A stretch of DNA of 41,318 bases from Desulfovibrionaceae bacterium CG1_02_65_16 (lineage in GTDB: Bacteria > Desulfobacterota > Desulfovibrionia > Desulfovibrionales > Desulfovibrionaceae): contig MNUQ01000125.1 of the NCBI GenBank assembly GCA_001871085.1, forward strand, positions 1 to 41,318. Reading direction: 5' to 3'. Under the pieces are notes generated by a model, which saw nothing but the letters and a program-made list of their open reading frames with translations, had not been told where the DNA came from and ran no database searches. A program made the position numbers and the translations under genes. Shown here one piece after another: positions 9,779 to 19,669 of this stretch (its first letter is position 1; every line of letters starts with the position of its first letter).

Positions 9779-10609
9779 ATGACTGCGACGGCACTCCCAC
9801 TGGTCTTCTCCGTCACCTCCGGCAAAGGCGGCGTGGGCAAGACGAACATCTCGGTGAATCTGGCCTGCGCGCTGGCCAAAATGGGCAAGCGCGTGGTCAT
9901 CCTCGACGCCGACCTGGGTCTGGCCAACGTGGACGTGATTCTGGGGCTGGCCCCCCAACTGAACCTTTTCCATCTGTTCAGCGAGGGCATGACGCTGGAA
10001 AAGATCCTGTTCGACACGCCCTACGGATTCCGCATCCTGCCCGCCGCCTCCGGCGTAAGCGACATGGTGAACCTGACCACCGGCCAAAAACTGGACCTGC
10101 TGGAGGCCATGGACTATCTTGAGGGCGGCATCGACCATTTGATAGTGGACACGGGGGCCGGAATTAACGATAATGTCCTCTACTTCAACATAGCCGTGCA
10201 GGAACGGCTGGTGGTGCTCACGCCAGAACCCACCTCACTCACCGACGCCTACGCGCTCATAAAGGTGTTGAAGCTGCACCACGGCGTGGACCGCTTCCGC
10301 ATACTGGTGAACATGGCCAAGGACGAGAAAAGCGCCAAGGAGATTTTCGTCAAGCTCTACAAGGCCTGCGACCATTTCCTCTCCGGCGTATCGCTCGACC
10401 TTGTGGGATTCATTCCGCTGGACCCGGCGGTGCGCAAAGCCGTCATCAATCAAACACCCTTTACCCAGCTGACCCCAAACTGCCCGGCCAGCTTGGCCAT
10501 CGCCCGCGCGGCTGAACGCATAACTACCTGGAAAGTCACGGAAAAAGCGGATGGAAACATCAAGTTCTTCTGGAAAAAGCTCCTCTTCCAGGAGCAATCC
10601 GTGGCGTGA
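9779..10609 (+). CDS. flhG: FlhG/MinD-like ATPase (flagellar number regulator)
   Basis: A 276-aa ParA/MinD-family ATPase with deviant Walker A KGGVGKT at residues 16-22, DADLGLANVDVILG just after, and IVDTGAGI as the Walker B-like stretch. FlhG limits the number of flagella by acting on FlhF and the C-ring. The ATG at 9779 is chosen because it gives the typical MinD N-terminus directly before the Walker motif; an upstream in-frame ATG would overlap flhF by more than 50 bp. The 3' end overlaps the proposed fliA start by 59 bp, implying translational coupling. Confidence 0.93.
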   Translation: MTATALPLVFSVTSGKGGVGKTNISVNLACALAKMGKRVVILDADLGLANVDVILGLAPQLNLFHLFSEGMTLEKILFDTPYGFRILPAASGVSDMVNLTTGQKLDLLEAMDYLEGGIDHLIVDTGAGINDNVLYFNIAVQERLVVLTPEPTSLTDAYALIKVLKLHHGVDRFRILVNMAKDEKSAKEIFVKLYKACDHFLSGVSLDLVGFIPLDPAVRKAVINQTPFTQLTPNCPASLAIARAAERITTWKVTEKADGNIKFFWKKLLFQEQSVA

Positions 10610-11342
10610 TCTGGAGGCCGGAAAACGCGCCTGGTCGCATTTCCCCCCCCGGGACCAGGAGCAGATCGTCCGCCATTACGCCCCGAAGATTCGCATTCTC
10701 GCCCTGCGGATGAAGAACAAACTTCCGCAGAGTGTCGAGCTGAACGAACTCATCAGCGCCGGCAGCATAGGGCTGCTCGACGCCTTGGGGAAGTTTCGCC
10801 CGGAGCTTGGCATCAAATTTGAGACCTACTCCGAAAACCGCATCAAGGGCTCCATGCTCGATGAGCTGCGGCGCATGGACTGGTTCTCGCGCGGGATGCG
10901 CCAGAAGGTCAAAATGCTCGACGAGGCCATGCGTCAAATTGAGCACGAAACCGGGGCGGCGCCCACGCAGGAGCAGCTGGCCACCAAAACGGGGCTGAGC
11001 CAGCGCGAAGTGCAGAACGGACTTGAGGCGTTGCAGAACCAGCTGTGCATCAGCCTCGACGCCTTTCAGGAGAACTTTGTCGGCACCAGTGAATCCCTTG
11101 CGGAGAACGAGCCCTATCAATCCACTGCATTTCAGGAAATGGTTGACAAGATTGCAGGCCTCATAGAAGAATTGACGCCTCGAGAGAAGCTTGTCATCTC
11201 CTTGTATTACGGTGAAGAATTGAATATGAAGGAAACCGCCCAGGTCATGGACATCACCGAAGGGCGCGTTTCCCAACTGCATTCCCAGGCATTGGCCAAG
11301 CTGCGCGAAAGTTTCCGCAAGCGTTACGAACACGAAGGCTGA
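10551..11342 (+). CDS. fliA: Flagellar sigma factor FliA (sigma-28)
   Basis: A 263-aa sigma-70-family factor. Region 2 reads IVRHYAPKIRILALRMK, then LPQSVELNELISAGSIGLL and GIKFETYSENRIKG; region 3 has AAPTQEQLATKTGLS and region 4 has LTPREKLVISLYYGEELNM with a final helix-turn-helix ITEGRVSQLHSQALAKLRE. These are diagnostic for FliA, which directs late flagellar and chemotaxis genes. The ATG at 10551 lies inside flhG; the first 16 residues are Ser-rich and not conserved, so the real start could differ slightly, but no good in-frame alternative was seen before NPWRD. Confidence 0.95.
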   Translation: METSSSSGKSSSSRSNPWRDLEAGKRAWSHFPPRDQEQIVRHYAPKIRILALRMKNKLPQSVELNELISAGSIGLLDALGKFRPELGIKFETYSENRIKGSMLDELRRMDWFSRGMRQKVKMLDEAMRQIEHETGAAPTQEQLATKTGLSQREVQNGLEALQNQLCISLDAFQENFVGTSESLAENEPYQSTAFQEMVDKIAGLIEELTPREKLVISLYYGEELNMKETAQVMDITEGRVSQLHSQALAKLRESFRKRYEHEG

Positions 11343-11356
11343 CAGGAGAAATAATC

Positions 11357-11740
11357 ATGCCCGCAGACAAGAATATGCGCATTCTCGTTGTTGACGACTT
11401 CTCCACCATGCGCAAGATCATCAAGAACATTCTCCGCCAGCTCGGCTTCAACAACGTGGTCGAATCAGACGACGGCACCACCGCCTGGGAAACCCTCAAT
11501 CGCGACAACATCGACTTCATCATCTCCGACTGGAACATGCCGCAGATGACCGGCATTGAATTGCTGCGCAAGGTGCGCGGAAGCGAAGAATACGCCACCA
11601 CGCCGTTTCTCATGGTCACCGCCGAGGCCCAGCAGGAGAACATCATCGAGGCCGTGCAGGCCAAGGTTTCTAATTACATCGTCAAACCGTTCACGCCCGA
11701 GACTCTGGGCCAGAAGATCGATAAGATCTTCGGCAATTAA
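11357..11740 (+). CDS. cheY: Chemotaxis response regulator CheY
   Basis: A 127-aa single receiver domain. The acidic pair D13/D14, phosphoacceptor D58 (in IISDWNMPQMTG), T88 and K110 (in YIVKPF) are all present. The sequence around D58 and the KPFTPETL stretch match CheY rather than a general receiver. Phospho-CheY binds FliM/FliN at the flagellar switch to change rotation. It lies 14 bp after fliA with an AGGAG ribosome binding site, and 32 bp before fliL. Confidence 0.93.
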   Translation: MPADKNMRILVVDDFSTMRKIIKNILRQLGFNNVVESDDGTTAWETLNRDNIDFIISDWNMPQMTGIELLRKVRGSEEYATTPFLMVTAEAQQENIIEAVQAKVSNYIVKPFTPETLGQKIDKIFGN

Positions 11741-11772
11741 AGCCCGGGCCCTGGACCGGGGGCATTTCGTTC

Positions 11773-12468
11773 ATGGCTGACAAGACCGAGGGAACCGGGA
11801 AAGCCGCTGCTGGCGAAAGCAAGCAGGCGGACGCCATGATCGACACCAGCGAGGCCTCGCTCGGCGCGCAGAAGGTCGAACTTGACCTTGAGGACGCGCC
11901 CTTCCTCGAAGAGGAGGAGGAGGTCCAGCCGGAACCGCCCAAGCAAGAAGCCCCCGTCTCCCTGGAATCCGAGGAAAAGAAGCCCTCACGTCTTGCCGGT
12001 AAAAAGAAGCTCATCATTATCGTGGTTGCCGCTGTTGTGCTGCTGGTGGCTACGGTCTTGATGGTCAAGCTGTTCTTTTTCAAGGGCAAGGCCGCGTCGG
12101 AGCCGGCCCAGGCCGATCATGCGGAAGCCACAAAGCAGCCCGATAACGCCACTCAGGCGGCCCCGGAGCTGCAAGTCCGTCTCGATCCCTTCTGGGTGGA
12201 GCAAAAGGGCGCGAACGACGAAATTCGCTTCCTTATTGTAAGAATTCTGCTTACAACCACAAGTCAAAGCACCGTGCGCGACTTTCAGATAAAACTGCTG
12301 CCCGCGCGCAACGCCGTATTCTATTATTTAAAGAATAAAGATGTTCAGTTTTTATCCGATGAGCAAAATGCGGAACGTTTAAAAGGGGAGCTCCTGCTGG
12401 TCATCAACCAGTATGTGGCCGACGGAAAATTCGACAACCTGATGTTTGAGGAATACGTGGTGAAGTAG
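11773..12468 (+). CDS. fliL: FliL-like flagellar basal-body protein
   Basis: A 231-aa protein with an acidic cytoplasmic N-terminus (Glu-rich at about 40-70), a single transmembrane helix (about 78-100, LIIIVVAAVVLLVATVLMV) and a periplasmic domain. The end of the protein (LRLD-type beta strand, then RLKGELLLVINQYV) matches the FliL C-terminus, which surrounds stator units. The N-terminal acidic extension is longer than in enteric FliL, as is common in deltaproteobacteria. The stop codon abuts the ATG of the next gene. The call rests on topology, context and the C-terminal motif. Confidence 0.85.
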   Translation: MADKTEGTGKAAAGESKQADAMIDTSEASLGAQKVELDLEDAPFLEEEEEVQPEPPKQEAPVSLESEEKKPSRLAGKKKLIIIVVAAVVLLVATVLMVKLFFFKGKAASEPAQADHAEATKQPDNATQAAPELQVRLDPFWVEQKGANDEIRFLIVRILLTTTSQSTVRDFQIKLLPARNAVFYYLKNKDVQFLSDEQNAERLKGELLLVINQYVADGKFDNLMFEEYVVK

Positions 12469-12813
12469 ATGTCCGCCAATCCGCTGGACCTGCCGATCCT
12501 GATCTCCCAGCTGCCAAACGTGCAGCAGTTGCTGGGGCCGCAGCACATTCCCGCCGAGGCGCAGCAAGCCCTCTTCGGACAGATTGTGGCCGACACCCAG
12601 CGCAAGGAGGAACATAACGTTCAGGAAGTGGAAAAGCAGGACGGACTGGACGCCATGGGCCGCGATTCCGGTGGTAACAACAAGGAAGCCCAGCAGCAGG
12701 CGCAACGTCAGCTGGCGCGACGCACGCCGTCCGCTCATGAGGAGGCGCTTTCCTCCACGCAATCGTCCAACGCCTCGCCCTGGGCGGGAAACATCATCAA
12801 CGTCAAAATCTAG
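12469..12813 (+). CDS. Small uncharacterised protein after fliL
   Basis: A 114-aa soluble protein, Gln/Glu-rich and poor in hydrophobic segments, with no domain recognised. The ATG directly follows the fliL stop with no gap, so it is almost certainly translated with fliL. The middle (residues 39-85) is charged and Gln-rich and looks disordered; the first 35 residues (PLDLPILISQLPNVQQ) could form short helices. A flagellar role is inferred from position only. Confidence 0.7.
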   Translation: MSANPLDLPILISQLPNVQQLLGPQHIPAEAQQALFGQIVADTQRKEEHNVQEVEKQDGLDAMGRDSGGNNKEAQQQAQRQLARRTPSAHEEALSSTQSSNASPWAGNIINVKI

Positions 12814-12822
12814 CCACAGCCG

Positions 12823-13029
12823 TTATTTCTTCCTGCCACGACGCTCGTCTTGATCGTCCTCTCCTGCGGGAAAACGCCCAACAAACCAGTAATACAGCCA
12901 TTTCGAGCGCTCGCTCACCTTCTTGGACTCGCCCGGCACACTGCCTGGACGCGACTTCAAACGGTCTATGTAAAACGCCAGCCCAAGACCTACCCCAAAG
13001 ACGATCAGGATAAAGAGCCAAGTGGGCAT
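12823..13029 (-). CDS. Small single-pass membrane protein
   Basis: A 68-aa protein with one N-terminal transmembrane helix (about residues 4-20, WLFILIVFGVGLGLAFY) followed by a basic and acidic hydrophilic tail ending RRGRKK. The start at 13029 is preferred because GGAGG lies 7 nt upstream of it; two earlier in-frame ATGs at 13059 and 13035 are too far upstream or too close to that site. It is on the opposite strand to its neighbours, converging on the gene after fliL with 9 bp between stops. No function recognised. Confidence 0.6.
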   Translation of the reverse strand: MPTWLFILIVFGVGLGLAFYIDRLKSRPGSVPGESKKVSERSKWLYYWFVGRFPAGEDDQDERRGRKK

Positions 13030-13209
13030 GCGCATACCTCCAGGCTGCGGTTGTGCCATGTCAACGTCTTGAACCTATGCCAGACAATTTTGAAACGCGA
13101 GGACAAATACGCGCCCTTCCCGGCATTGCTTCCAGCCACGGGAATGTGCATAATGCAGAAATCACGTGGCGCTATTTCGCCGATCCAACCACCATGACAA
13201 GGAGAGCGT

Positions 13210-13767
13210 ATGTCTGGAAGCGAGTTCACCCTGTTCAGCGGCGGCGCCCAGGGCGCGGAGGCGGAATTCGGCAAACAGGCCGAACTCTTCGGCGTCCAAG
13301 AGGTCAACTATTCCTTTGAGGGTCACAAGATAGAGCGCACCCGCGGTCTGCGCATGCTGACGCAAGAGGAACTCATGCGCAAGGACGTGAGCCTGACCTA
13401 CGTCTCCAAGCTGCTGGACCGCAATTTCAGCAACGGCCCGCTCATCCGCATGGTTCTGCGCACCATCATGTATCAGGTTGATGCCGGGCTGGAGATCTTT
13501 GTCATCGGCGCCATTCTGGACAACGGCACAGTCAACGGCGGCACCGGCTGGGGTGCGGAATTCGCCAAGATCTGCAACAAGCCGCTTTTCGTTTTCGACC
13601 AGGTGAAAAACGGCTGGTTCAACTGGAAGGACAATGCCTGGCGCCCCGTGCCCACGCCGACAATCACCAAAACGCACTTCACGGGCACCGGCACACGCTT
13701 TATCGAGGACAACGGCCGCGCGGCCATCGCCGCCCTGTTCGCTCAGTCCTTTGGCGCGCCCAAATAG
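13210..13767 (+). CDS. Uncharacterised protein, possible SLOG/Rossmann nucleotide-binding fold
   Basis: A 185-aa soluble protein. The start is well supported: AAGGAG sits just ahead of the ATG at 13210. Residues 10-19 (SGGAQGAEAE) with the following NYSFEGH resemble the Gly-rich loop of SLOG-type proteins (LOG/YspA-like), and FTGTGTRFIEDNGRAAI near residue 157 could form the second half of the site. This is pattern resemblance, not a secure family match. It has its own 150-bp upstream gap and stands between flagellar-block genes without obvious coupling. It could act on or bind a nucleotide derivative. Confidence 0.65.
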   Translation: MSGSEFTLFSGGAQGAEAEFGKQAELFGVQEVNYSFEGHKIERTRGLRMLTQEELMRKDVSLTYVSKLLDRNFSNGPLIRMVLRTIMYQVDAGLEIFVIGAILDNGTVNGGTGWGAEFAKICNKPLFVFDQVKNGWFNWKDNAWRPVPTPTITKTHFTGTGTRFIEDNGRAAIAALFAQSFGAPK

Positions 13768-13938
13768 CCGGCGCGGCACAGCCACACGCGGCGCGCGGCG
13801 GCTTGAAATAAAGTCGCCCGCGCCGTTTTGTTTCCCCAACCAGCGCCGGGCATTGCCTTTCCACGCAAAACCGGGCAGTTGACCGGCATCGGCAGCATAT
13901 CTGCCGAACGATCCACCGCTTACCAAACGGGTGCCGAC

Positions 13939-14358
13939 ATGCAGATATCCGCCCTCATGCTTCTGGCCCTCACCGTCGCCGAGCTCGCCTTGCTCTTCGT
14001 GGTCATTGCGTTTTACCTGCGTCTGCGCAAGTCCGAGGCGCTCATCGCCCGCATGCAGACCAAGCAGGAGGAATTCCTCGTCAAACTGCGCGCCAACGCC
14101 CAGCTGGAGCAGGAGCTTGTGGACAGCTTCGGCCGCAGGCAAGAGGAGCTCGCCCGCCTGGACACCGATCTTACCGAGCGCGTCATCATGCTGAACAAGC
14201 TGCTCAAGCAAGCCGACGAATACGCCCGCTCGCCCCAATTCCTGCGGCAAATCATCATCACCGGCCACCGGCAGGGCAAGACCATTAAGGAGCTCGCCAA
14301 GGCCACCGGGGTCGGCGTGGACGAGGTGGAGCTCATCATCGACCAGTCGGGCAGCTAG
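13939..14358 (+). CDS. Small membrane-anchored coiled-coil protein with C-terminal HTH-like segment
   Basis: A 139-aa protein with one N-terminal transmembrane helix (about residues 4-25), a charged helical stretch likely to form a coiled coil (30-85) and a C-terminal segment GKTIKELAKATGVGVDEVELI that has the look of a helix-turn-helix. The ATG at 13939 is preferred to a start 111 bp earlier because it directly precedes the membrane helix, though its ribosome binding site is weak. It lies 22 bp before the FliK-like gene. Function unknown; a flagellar-block role is inferred from position. Confidence 0.65.
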   Translation: MQISALMLLALTVAELALLFVVIAFYLRLRKSEALIARMQTKQEEFLVKLRANAQLEQELVDSFGRRQEELARLDTDLTERVIMLNKLLKQADEYARSPQFLRQIIITGHRQGKTIKELAKATGVGVDEVELIIDQSGS

Positions 14359-14380
14359 CCCCCCCCAACGCGGAAACATC

Positions 14381-15235
14381 ATGCGCATCAGCGGTTACGG
14401 CTCAGGCTTCGGCCAATCCGGCGGCGAGCGCGACCGCGCGGCAGCCTTTCGCGCGCGCCACAGCATCGGACAGCGCGTCAAGGGGCGCATTTTGCGGCGC
14501 GAGCAGAACGGCCTGTTCTGGGTGCAGGTGGGCGGCGAGGAACTGCTCGCCCGGCTGGAGGTGCAGGCCGATCCCGGCGACACGCTCACCTTCGTCGTTC
14601 GCGCGCTGACCCCGGAGATCATGCTTCAGGCGCTTCCCGGAGGCGTGGACGCGGATGACCTGCCCGGCCTGGTGCAACGTTTCCGCGCCGCGCGCGAAGT
14701 CTTTGAGACCCAACATCACGCTGTTTACCTGGCGGCTTGCGGAGCCCCGCCTCAGGCTGCGCTCCGGCGCGAGGCTTTCAAAACCGCGCTGTCAGCGGAT
14801 GAGACCGGACGCGTTCGGTTCGCGGACGTGACGGAGCGTCTGGCGCGGATCAATGCGGCCATCGCCGCCCGTGGGAACGTGCAGGCGCTGTATGAGCCCT
14901 GGCTGCTGCCGGGCCTGCGCCGGCTGGAACAATTACGCACAGCACGCACGGCAGTTGAGGAGCACGCGCTGAGCGCCCTGGACGCCGCCTGTGGCGGTAT
15001 TGAGGCGCGGCTGCACACCGGCCCGGAGGCGCGGTTGAACGTGGCGGCGGAACATCCGGAACACGCCGGCGCGCTCATGGAGGAGCTGACCGCGCTGGCG
15101 CGGGGACAGCTTGTCCGCGAGCCAAAGGTTCTTGGCCCCTCGCGGCTGCGGCCCTCACCTCTTGGGGGCATTCTTGGCGAACTCTTCGGCGACGTGCCGA
15201 CGTGGTCCTCCGGCGGTTTGAACACCCGCGTCTAG
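14381..15235 (+). CDS. Uncharacterised protein, FliK-like N-terminal part
   Basis: A 284-aa Ala/Arg/Leu-rich protein. Residues about 28-75 (GQRVKGRILRREQNGLFWVQ, then GGEELLARLEV) resemble a small beta-barrel segment found near the start of some FliK-type hook-length proteins. The rest is helical and has no recognised domain; the end is Pro/Gly-rich. It follows the coiled-coil membrane gene by 22 bp and is the last gene of the flagellar block, facing lpxC across a terminator. The true family is uncertain. Confidence 0.65.
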   Translation: MRISGYGSGFGQSGGERDRAAAFRARHSIGQRVKGRILRREQNGLFWVQVGGEELLARLEVQADPGDTLTFVVRALTPEIMLQALPGGVDADDLPGLVQRFRAAREVFETQHHAVYLAACGAPPQAALRREAFKTALSADETGRVRFADVTERLARINAAIAARGNVQALYEPWLLPGLRRLEQLRTARTAVEEHALSALDAACGGIEARLHTGPEARLNVAAEHPEHAGALMEELTALARGQLVREPKVLGPSRLRPSPLGGILGELFGDVPTWSSGGLNTRV

Positions 15236-15321
15236 CAGCCCCGACACGCCCCCCTCCCCCCCAGAGTCTTCGAAAAGGGGCAGGAGGAGAACCTCTCTCC
15301 AGAACCCACGGCGTTGCGCAT

Positions 15322-15347
15322 AAAAAAAGCGCCCCGAAGGGCGCTTT
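15322..15347 (-). terminator. Rho-independent terminator of the lpxC operon
   Basis: A perfect 9-bp stem (15326-15334 with 15339-15347, AAAGCGCCC / GGGCGCTTT) around a CGAA loop. Read on the minus strand it is followed by a run of seven T (complement of 15322-15328), the classic form. It lies 23 bp beyond the lpxC stop. On the plus strand the tail is only TTT then CTGCG, so it may also slow transcription from the flagellar side, less strongly. Confidence 0.85.
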
Positions 15348-15370
15348 CTGCGTTCGTCTTGGTGCTTCGC

Positions 15371-16315
15371 TTACGCCATGGCAGGCTGACGAAGACCGGA
15401 GGGCGAGGGCTGACGGGCGGCCTCCTTGGCGGGAGCGACGGCCGGAGCGGTCTCGGGCAGAGGCAGAGTGCGCTCTTCCAGGTATTCGCTGGCGTGGTCC
15501 TCAAGGTAGCGCAAAAACGAGTTGTTCAGCGCATGGCCGGAGGCGAAGACCTCGAAGCGGCCGTGCAGAGGCAGGCCCATCACGGCCATGTCGCCCACGA
15601 AGTCAAGCAGCTTGTGGCGCACGAACTCGTCAGGGTAGCGCAGCCCGTCGGTGTTCAGCACGCCGAATTCGTCGAGCACGATGGCATTGTCCAGGTTGCC
15701 GCCAAGGGCCAAGCCGTTGGCGTGCAGGTACTCCACCTCGCGCAGGAAGCCAAAGGTCCGAGCCTTGGCGAGGTCAGCGGCGAAGGCGTCCGGGGTGACC
15801 TCCATGGAGAGGTTTTGCCGGCCGATGAGCGGATGAGGGAACTGAATGGTGTAGTCAACAGCGAAGCCGTCGTGCGGGGTGGCCTTGATGAATTTGCCGT
15901 CGCGTTCGAAAACAATGGGACGGGTGACGGCGAGGACCTTGCGGGCCTTGGTCTGCCGACGCAGGCCGGCCTGGTTGAGCAGGTAGACGAAGGAGGCGGA
16001 GCTTCCGTCCATGATGGGCAGCTCGCGTCCCTGCACTTCGATGCGGATATTATCAATGCCAAGCCCGCGCACGGCGGCCAGCAGATGTTCGACGGTGGCG
16101 ATGTGGTCGTGACCATTGCCCAAGCTGGTGGCCAAGCCGGTATCGACCATGAGGCGAGGCTTGGGGCTCAAAAAGGAAGTGCCAGACCCGCTGCGAAGCG
16201 CAAAGAGAATGCCAGTATCCTCAGGGGCGGGGCGCAGCACCATTTCCACCTGCTTGCCGCTATGCAAGCCGATTCCCGTGCAGCGTACCGTATTGCGAAT
16301 GGTGGTCTGATGCAT
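15371..16315 (-). CDS. lpxC: UDP-3-O-acyl-N-acetylglucosamine deacetylase
   Basis: A 314-aa zinc amidase for the committed step of lipid A synthesis. Zinc ligands H77, H234 and D238, the catalytic E76 and the conserved H261 in SGHALNN match the E. coli residues H79, H238, D242, E78 and H265. MHQTTIRNTVRCTGIGLHSG is the standard start; GGAGG lies just upstream of the ATG at 16315. The last 30 residues are Pro/Ala-rich and extend past the family core. It ends a minus-strand run after prmC, but a 164-bp gap and AT-rich spacer suggest it may also have its own promoter. Confidence 0.96.
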   Translation of the reverse strand: MHQTTIRNTVRCTGIGLHSGKQVEMVLRPAPEDTGILFALRSGSGTSFLSPKPRLMVDTGLATSLGNGHDHIATVEHLLAAVRGLGIDNIRIEVQGRELPIMDGSSASFVYLLNQAGLRRQTKARKVLAVTRPIVFERDGKFIKATPHDGFAVDYTIQFPHPLIGRQNLSMEVTPDAFAADLAKARTFGFLREVEYLHANGLALGGNLDNAIVLDEFGVLNTDGLRYPDEFVRHKLLDFVGDMAVMGLPLHGRFEVFASGHALNNSFLRYLEDHASEYLEERTLPLPETAPAVAPAKEAARQPSPSGLRQPAMA

Positions 16316-16440
16316 AATTCCTCCAACGCCCACCAGTATGCACGCGGGATGCCAAGCGGAGTAAGTATTGTAACGAGCTGATTTACAAATGTTTTTATGT
16401 TTCAAGCAACGTGGGCTGTCTGTGTTCTTTCTGCCACAGG

Positions 16441-16456
16441 GTCGCAAGGATGCGAC
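16441..16456. repeat. Short hairpin between prmC and lpxC
   Basis: A perfect 6-bp inverted repeat (GTCGCA-AGGA-TGCGAC) just after the prmC stop on the minus strand. It has no T run on the minus side, so a terminator role is weak; it may stabilise the prmC mRNA end. Confidence 0.4.
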
Positions 16457-16479
16457 AATATTGTTTGAAACCGAAGGGT

Positions 16480-17421
16480 TCACACCACGCCGACTCCAAC
16501 GGGCTCCTTCGCCCGAGACGCCAGAAGGATGCGGTCGAGCCCCGCATGGTCCTTGAGGATGACGGCGTCGCACAGCCCAGGCGCAGCATCGGCCGCCAGG
16601 GAAAGCGCCCGCGCCCCCTGCCCGCAGCCCAACTCGCACAGCAGCATTCCGCCAGGACGCAGCGCCGCAGCCGCAACAGGCAAAAGCCCCCGCAGGTGGG
16701 CCAAACCACACTCCGGGCTCACCAAGGCAAGCCTGGGCTCAAAGTCACGCACCTCACGCGCAAGGGCGGCGTGCTCGTCCTCTGTCACATAGGGCGGATT
16801 GGCGACCACAAGGTCAAGAGAGGCCGGAGGCAGGGACATGCGCATAAAGTCCGCCAGTCGGAATTCCAGACGCTCCTCCACACCATTGAAGCGGGCGTTG
16901 GAGCGCGCAACGTCAAGCGCTGCGGGGGAGATGTCGACGGCAAGGCCGTGGGCGTTGGGAAACTCATGGGCGATGGTGACGGCCAGCGCGCCAGACCCGG
17001 TGCCGAAATCGGCGAAGGCGAGAGGCGCCCCGCTCTGGAATAGGCGCAGGGCTTGCTCCACAATGAGTTCGGTTTCCGGCCTGGGGATAAGCACATCTGG
17101 CGTGACGGCGAAGACAAGGCCGAAAAATTCACGCTGGCCCAAAATGTAGGCGGTGGGTTCGCCGGCCTCGCGGCGCTCGACAAGACGCGAAAAGGCGGCA
17201 AGCCGCTCCAGCCCCGGTCGCTGATCGCGGCGGGTCAGCAGCTCCAGCCGGGTGAGCCCGAAGGCCCGGCAGGCCAACAGCTCTGAGGCGAGGCGCGGAA
17301 CGTCAGCACCGGAGGCGACAAGACGCGCCGTCGCCCAGGCCACGGCCTCACGCACGTCGGCGGATGGAAGCGGCTGGGACGCGGCGGGCGAAATGCCCTC
17401 GGCCGAATGGCCCTCGGCCAT
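16480..17421 (-). CDS. prmC: Peptide chain release factor N5-glutamine methyltransferase
   Basis: A 313-aa class I SAM-dependent methyltransferase that methylates the Gln of the GGQ motif in release factors. The N-terminal helical domain is followed by PTAYILGQREFFGL, the SAM-binding FGTGSGALAV stretch, and the catalytic NPPY (in LVVANPPYVT). It follows prfA, whose product is its substrate, by only 4 bp, a common pairing. The first 15 residues are not conserved; a start at a later ATG was not evident. Confidence 0.95.
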   Translation of the reverse strand: MAEGHSAEGISPAASQPLPSADVREAVAWATARLVASGADVPRLASELLACRAFGLTRLELLTRRDQRPGLERLAAFSRLVERREAGEPTAYILGQREFFGLVFAVTPDVLIPRPETELIVEQALRLFQSGAPLAFADFGTGSGALAVTIAHEFPNAHGLAVDISPAALDVARSNARFNGVEERLEFRLADFMRMSLPPASLDLVVANPPYVTEDEHAALAREVRDFEPRLALVSPECGLAHLRGLLPVAAAALRPGGMLLCELGCGQGARALSLAADAAPGLCDAVILKDHAGLDRILLASRAKEPVGVGVV

Positions 17422-17425
17422 GATG

Positions 17426-18501
<1,076 letters not shown>

Positions 18502-18502
<1 letters not shown>

Positions 18503-19509
18503 CAGACGTGGCCCTCCTCGCTCACGGCGCACTTGAGGGCGGCCATGGCCACCTCGACCTGGCTGTCGTCAGGCTCCTTGGTGGTGAGCATCTGAAGCGC
18601 GAGACCAGGCCAGCACAGCATGCGGCAGAACACGTTGGTGTTGAACTTTCCGGCGAAGCGAATAATCTCGTAAGCAATGCAGCTGACGGGAATCATAAAC
18701 AGCAGCTTGGCCACGACAATATACAGGTGCTTGAACAAAAACGCCTGCGGTTTATAAAAGGAAAGCAGCAACGGAACGAGGGCCGTGTGCAGCAGAATGC
18801 TCACCGCAAGCACGAACAGCAAGAACGACGTGCCGCAGCGGGGATGCAGGCGGCATTGCGCCTGCGCCACGGGGATGGAAAGAGGCGAACCGCTCTCGAA
18901 GTTCCAGATGACCTTGTGCTCCGCGCCATGGTACTGGAACACGCGCCGGATGTCTGGCACAATGGAGATGAGGGCGATGTAGCCGATGAAGACGAGCATT
19001 TTGTAGGCTCCGTCCCAGGCGTTGAAGCTCAGGGAGTCGACATCGCCGGCGAGGCCCAGCCACTGCATCACGGCCGAGAACACATGCGGAACCACCACAA
19101 AAAGGCCAAGAGCAACGCCCAGGGCCACAGCCATGGTCAGCATCAGGTGCCAGGGCGTCAGTTCGGTCTCGCCCTCTTCATCCTCCGCGCTCTGCATGGC
19201 CGAGAAATTAAGGGCCTTGATGCCATTGACCAGCGTCTCCATAAGCACGGGGAATCCCCGGACGAATGGTTTCTTCAGAATGGCCGCGTTGGTGAGTGAG
19301 AACCATGGGCGCAGCTCGACGACAATCTGACCGTCGGGCTTGCGCACGGCGATGGCCAGACGGTTCTTCGAGCGCATCATTACGCCCTCAATGACGGCTT
19401 GGCCGCCCACAGTGGAATTGGCGAAAAGCAGGGGAAGAAGCGCGCGTCTCAAGAGGCTACCCTCTGTGTGGAAAGAGGCTGTGGCCATGCGGACCGCCAG
19501 CCGGTACAT
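18502..19509 (-). CDS. DUF1385 (YqhQ-like) membrane protein
   Basis: A 335-aa polytopic protein. [15 protein letters not shown] near residue 35 is the DUF1385 signature, followed by several hydrophobic helices (about 120-145, 165-185, 225-250, 265-290) and the conserved YHGAEHK and [11 protein letters not shown] blocks. The family has no settled biochemical role but is often found beside prfA and rpmE, as here. An AAGGGG sequence supports the ATG at 19509. Its stop overlaps the prfA start. Confidence 0.85.
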
Positions 19510-19613
19510 CCGGCAGGCCCCTTCCAGATAAGTCCGGCCCTGGCGAAGTCAAAAAGCGGCGGCCTGGCCGGCAACGGAGCAGGCGGCGGTAACGGCCGAG
19601 GAAAAGGAGAAAC

Positions 19614-19652
19614 AGGAATGCCTCCATTGGGCAATCCAACAGAGGCACTCCT
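19614..19652 (-). terminator. Possible hairpin terminator or attenuator after rpmE
   Basis: An 11-bp inverted repeat with one G-T mismatch (19614-19624 with 19642-19652), whose loop holds a further short stem. On the minus strand it is followed by a T/C-rich stretch rather than a clean T run. It lies between rpmE and the DUF1385 gene and may reduce read-through. Confidence 0.4.
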
Positions 19653-19669
19653 GAATGCGTGCGGAAACG

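Noticed and set aside
16441-16456. The hairpin near prmC as a CooA-type operator
   Set aside because: The TGTCG and CGAC halves are 8 bases apart instead of 6 and the context has no link to CO metabolism.
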